A stretch of 9,269 bases of DNA from CAYXAA01 sp964462985 (GTDB lineage: Bacteria > Pseudomonadota > Alphaproteobacteria > Rhizobiales > Stappiaceae). How positions within the stretch are numbered: the stretch's first letter is position 1; each line of letters opens with the position of its first letter. Below are positions 7,682 through 9,269 of the stretch, in pieces. A model generated the notes under the pieces. That model ran no database searches. It was not told the DNA's origin and saw only the letters and a program-made list of their open reading frames with translations. Location: the NCBI GenBank assembly GCA_964462985.1, contig CAYXAA010000074.1:1-9269 (forward strand), read 5' to 3'. Made by a program: the position numbers and the translations under genes.

Positions 7682-9063
7682 ACCGCGGACGCGGAAGCCT
7701 TGGCGGCCTTTCGGGTGGCGCGCGCGACAAGCTGATGGCCGAGCTCAGGGCCGGGCGCAAGACCGCCAAGGACCGGCGCCCGGCGCCGGCGGCATCGCGG
7801 CCGGAGGAGAAGAAGCGCCGGGCTTTCGACTTTGCCGAACTGCCTCAGGTCAAGCAGCTCAAGATGCAGCGCGCGGCGGCGGACATGATGGGGATCGAGA
7901 ACCCCTTCTTCCGCCCGCATGACGCGCTCGCCTCGGCGACGACGCTGATCGGCAACCGTACCTACGACAACTTCGCTTCCTACAATTATCTGGGCCTGAA
8001 CGGTCATCCGGAGGTCAACGCTGCCGCCAAAGCCGCAATCGAGACCTTCGGCACCAGCGTCTCGGCCAGCCGCGTCGTTGCAGGCGAGCGGCCGTTCCAC
8101 CGGGAGCTGGAAAGTCTCCTTGCCGAGGTGCACGGCGTCGAGGACGCCGTCGTGATGGTCAGCGGACACGCCACCAATGTCACGAGCATCGGCCACCTCA
8201 CCAAGGCTGGCGACCTGATCCTGACCGATAACCTGGTGCACAACTCGATCGTCGAGGGTGCCCGGCTCTCCGGTGCGACGCGAATCAACTTTCCTCACGG
8301 CGATCTCAGTGCCCTCGAACGGCTGCTTATCGAGAACCGCCACAAGTTCGACCATGTCCTGATCGTGGTCGAAGGCATTTACTCAATGGACGGCGACTTC
8401 CCCGACCTGCCGCGCCTCGTCAAGCTGAAGCAGGCCTTCGATGCCTGGCTGATGGTCGACGAGGCCCATTCCCTGGGGGTCCTGGGCAGAAGCGGCCGCG
8501 GCATCGCCGAACATTTCGGTATCGATCCCCATGACGTCGAGCTCTGGATGGGCACGCTGTCGAAGACGCTGTCGTCCTGCGGAGGCTACATCGCCGGGTC
8601 CAAGGCGCTGTGCGACTACCTGCGCGCCACCGCGCCGGGCTTCGTTTTCTCGGTCGGCCTGTCTCCTGCCCTTGCCGGCGCCGCCATCGCCTCGGCGAAG
8701 ATCATGCTGCGCGAGCCGGAACGCGTTGCAAGACTTGCGAAGAACGGCCGCTATTTCCTGGAGCGGGCCAAGGCCGCCGGGCTCGACACCGGCCCGTCTG
8801 CCGGCTATTCCGTGGTTCCGGTGATTACGGGCGACTCCATCAGCGCCGCCGTTCTGGCCAACCGCCTGCTCGAGCGCGGCATCAACGCCCTGCCGATCAT
8901 CTTCCCGGCGGTTGCCGAAAAGGCGGCACGCATCCGCTTCTTCATCACCAGCGAGCACACGCCCGAGCAGATCGATAATGCCGTGGCCGTGACTGGCGAA
9001 GAGTTGGCGGCCATCCGCAAGGAGGGCGTCGGGCTGGGCACGCTGGTGAAGGCGGTGCGCTGA
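7678..9063 (+). CDS. rkpG: RkpG-like alpha-oxoamine synthase (PLP-dependent acyl/amino acid condensation)
   Basis: A 461-residue fold-type I PLP enzyme of the family of BioF (AONS), Kbl, 5-aminolevulinate synthase and serine palmitoyltransferase. These enzymes condense an acyl thioester with an amino acid; most release CO2 and leave a 2-amino-ketone. Visible motifs are NFASYNYLGL near residue 100, GTSVSASR near 124, VSGHATN (His164), LVHNS with His188 in the place of the PLP-stacking His, DEAHSLG with Asp261 and His264, GTLSKT with the Schiff-base Lys296, and ARIRF with Arg420 matching the substrate-carboxylate Arg. These lie about 55-60 residues later than in E. coli BioF, because residues 1-60 form an extra basic segment. 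No signal peptide or membrane segment is seen. The gene overlaps rkpA by 4 bases, so its acyl donor is probably the chain on the RkpA carrier domain rather than a free CoA ester (inference). The amino acid cannot be read from sequence. A BioF or Kbl role is possible by family but poorly supported by context. Confidence 0.88.
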   Translation: MNRGRGSLGGLSGGARDKLMAELRAGRKTAKDRRPAPAASRPEEKKRRAFDFAELPQVKQLKMQRAAADMMGIENPFFRPHDALASATTLIGNRTYDNFASYNYLGLNGHPEVNAAAKAAIETFGTSVSASRVVAGERPFHRELESLLAEVHGVEDAVVMVSGHATNVTSIGHLTKAGDLILTDNLVHNSIVEGARLSGATRINFPHGDLSALERLLIENRHKFDHVLIVVEGIYSMDGDFPDLPRLVKLKQAFDAWLMVDEAHSLGVLGRSGRGIAEHFGIDPHDVELWMGTLSKTLSSCGGYIAGSKALCDYLRATAPGFVFSVGLSPALAGAAIASAKIMLREPERVARLAKNGRYFLERAKAAGLDTGPSAGYSVVPVITGDSISAAVLANRLLERGINALPIIFPAVAEKAARIRFFITSEHTPEQIDNAVAVTGEELAAIRKEGVGLGTLVKAVR

Positions 9064-9090
9064 CTTTCAGGCACCACGGATCACCGACTC

Positions 9091-9095
9091 GGAGG
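9091..9095 (+). promoter_or_regulatory. Ribosome binding site of rfbC
   Basis: GGAGG at 9091-9095, 6 bases before the ATG at 9102, is a strong Shine-Dalgarno match. The 38-base gap from the rkpG stop shows no stem-loop with a T tract, so read-through from rkpA-rkpG is likely. Confidence 0.75.
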
Positions 9096-9101
9096 CTCGC
9101 G

Positions 9102-9269
9102 ATGCTCGTCTCGGACCTCGCCCTCCCGGGCATAAAGCTGCTGACGCCGAAGAAGCATGGCGACGGCCGTGGTTTCTTTTCGGAAACTTACAATCGGCGG
9201 ACGCTGCTCGACCACGGCATCGACACGAGCTTCGTCCAGGACAACCATGCCTTCTCCGCCGAGAAGGGC
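9102..9269 (+). CDS. rfbC: dTDP-4-dehydrorhamnose 3,5-epimerase, N-terminal part, cut by window end
   Basis: The first 56 codons are present and the frame is still open at the window edge. RmlC/RfbC epimerises dTDP-4-dehydro-6-deoxy-D-glucose at C3 and C5, the third step of dTDP-L-rhamnose synthesis in the cytosol. The sequence carries the family's N-terminal signatures: GDGRGFFSETY at residues 20-30, including the conserved Arg23 and Glu28 of the substrate site, and FVQDNHAFS at 44-52. A full protein is usually near 180-190 residues, and the catalytic His and Tyr lie beyond the window, so activity cannot be judged. The gene follows rkpG in the same direction, which links the lipid-making pair to a surface polysaccharide locus probably containing rhamnose or a related deoxy sugar (inference). 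Confidence 0.88.
   Translation, partial: MLVSDLALPGIKLLTPKKHGDGRGFFSETYNRRTLLDHGIDTSFVQDNHAFSAEKG

Noticed and set aside
7678..9063. Naming the oxoamine synthase bioF (biotin) or kbl (threonine breakdown)
   Set aside because: Family motifs alone allow it, but the 60-residue basic extension, the overlap with a polyketide synthase and the polysaccharide gene downstream fit rkpG better. No bio genes or tdh are seen here.
9064..9101. Terminator between rkpG and rfbC
   Set aside because: Only very short inverted matches and no T tract; the spacing suggests continued transcription.

Overview
The window is a GC-rich stretch of bacterial chromosome or plasmid. The first 109 bases are about 51% GC and the genes are clearly richer. 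It carries two complete genes and the start of a third, all on the + strand and tightly spaced like an operon. The closest match I recognise is the rkp-1 capsule (K-antigen) region of rhizobia: a FAS-like polyketide synthase (rkpA) followed by an alpha-oxoamine synthase (rkpG). This points to an alphaproteobacterium, probably Hyphomicrobiales (Rhizobiales). The lineage is inferred from gene identity and GC richness, not from a phylogenetic marker.

Layout. Positions 1-109 are a less GC-rich leader with no convincing gene. Positions 110-7681 encode a 2523-residue single-module type I synthase ordered KS-AT-DH-(degenerate methyltransferase)-(structural KR half)-ER-KR-ACP, the same order as animal fatty acid synthase but without a terminal thioesterase. 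Its stop codon overlaps the start of the next gene (ATGA, 7678-7681). Positions 7678-9063 encode a 461-residue PLP-dependent alpha-oxoamine synthase with a long basic N-terminal extension. After a 38-base gap with a good ribosome binding site, positions 9102-9269 hold the first 56 codons of a dTDP-4-dehydrorhamnose 3,5-epimerase (rfbC/rmlC), cut by the window edge.

How the genes may work together. RkpA has every catalytic residue expected for iterative, fully reducing chain building, but no release domain. RkpG belongs to a family that joins an acyl thioester to an amino acid with loss of CO2. The simplest reading is that RkpG takes the acyl chain from the RkpA carrier domain, giving a sphingoid-like 2-amino-3-keto lipid. 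That lipid could serve the synthesis or anchoring of a surface polysaccharide. The adjoining rhamnose-precursor gene fits a polysaccharide locus. The pairing is known in rhizobial capsule genetics, but I know of no established chemistry for its product. The acidic tail of RkpA facing the basic head of RkpG is a possible docking pair and the least-described feature seen here.
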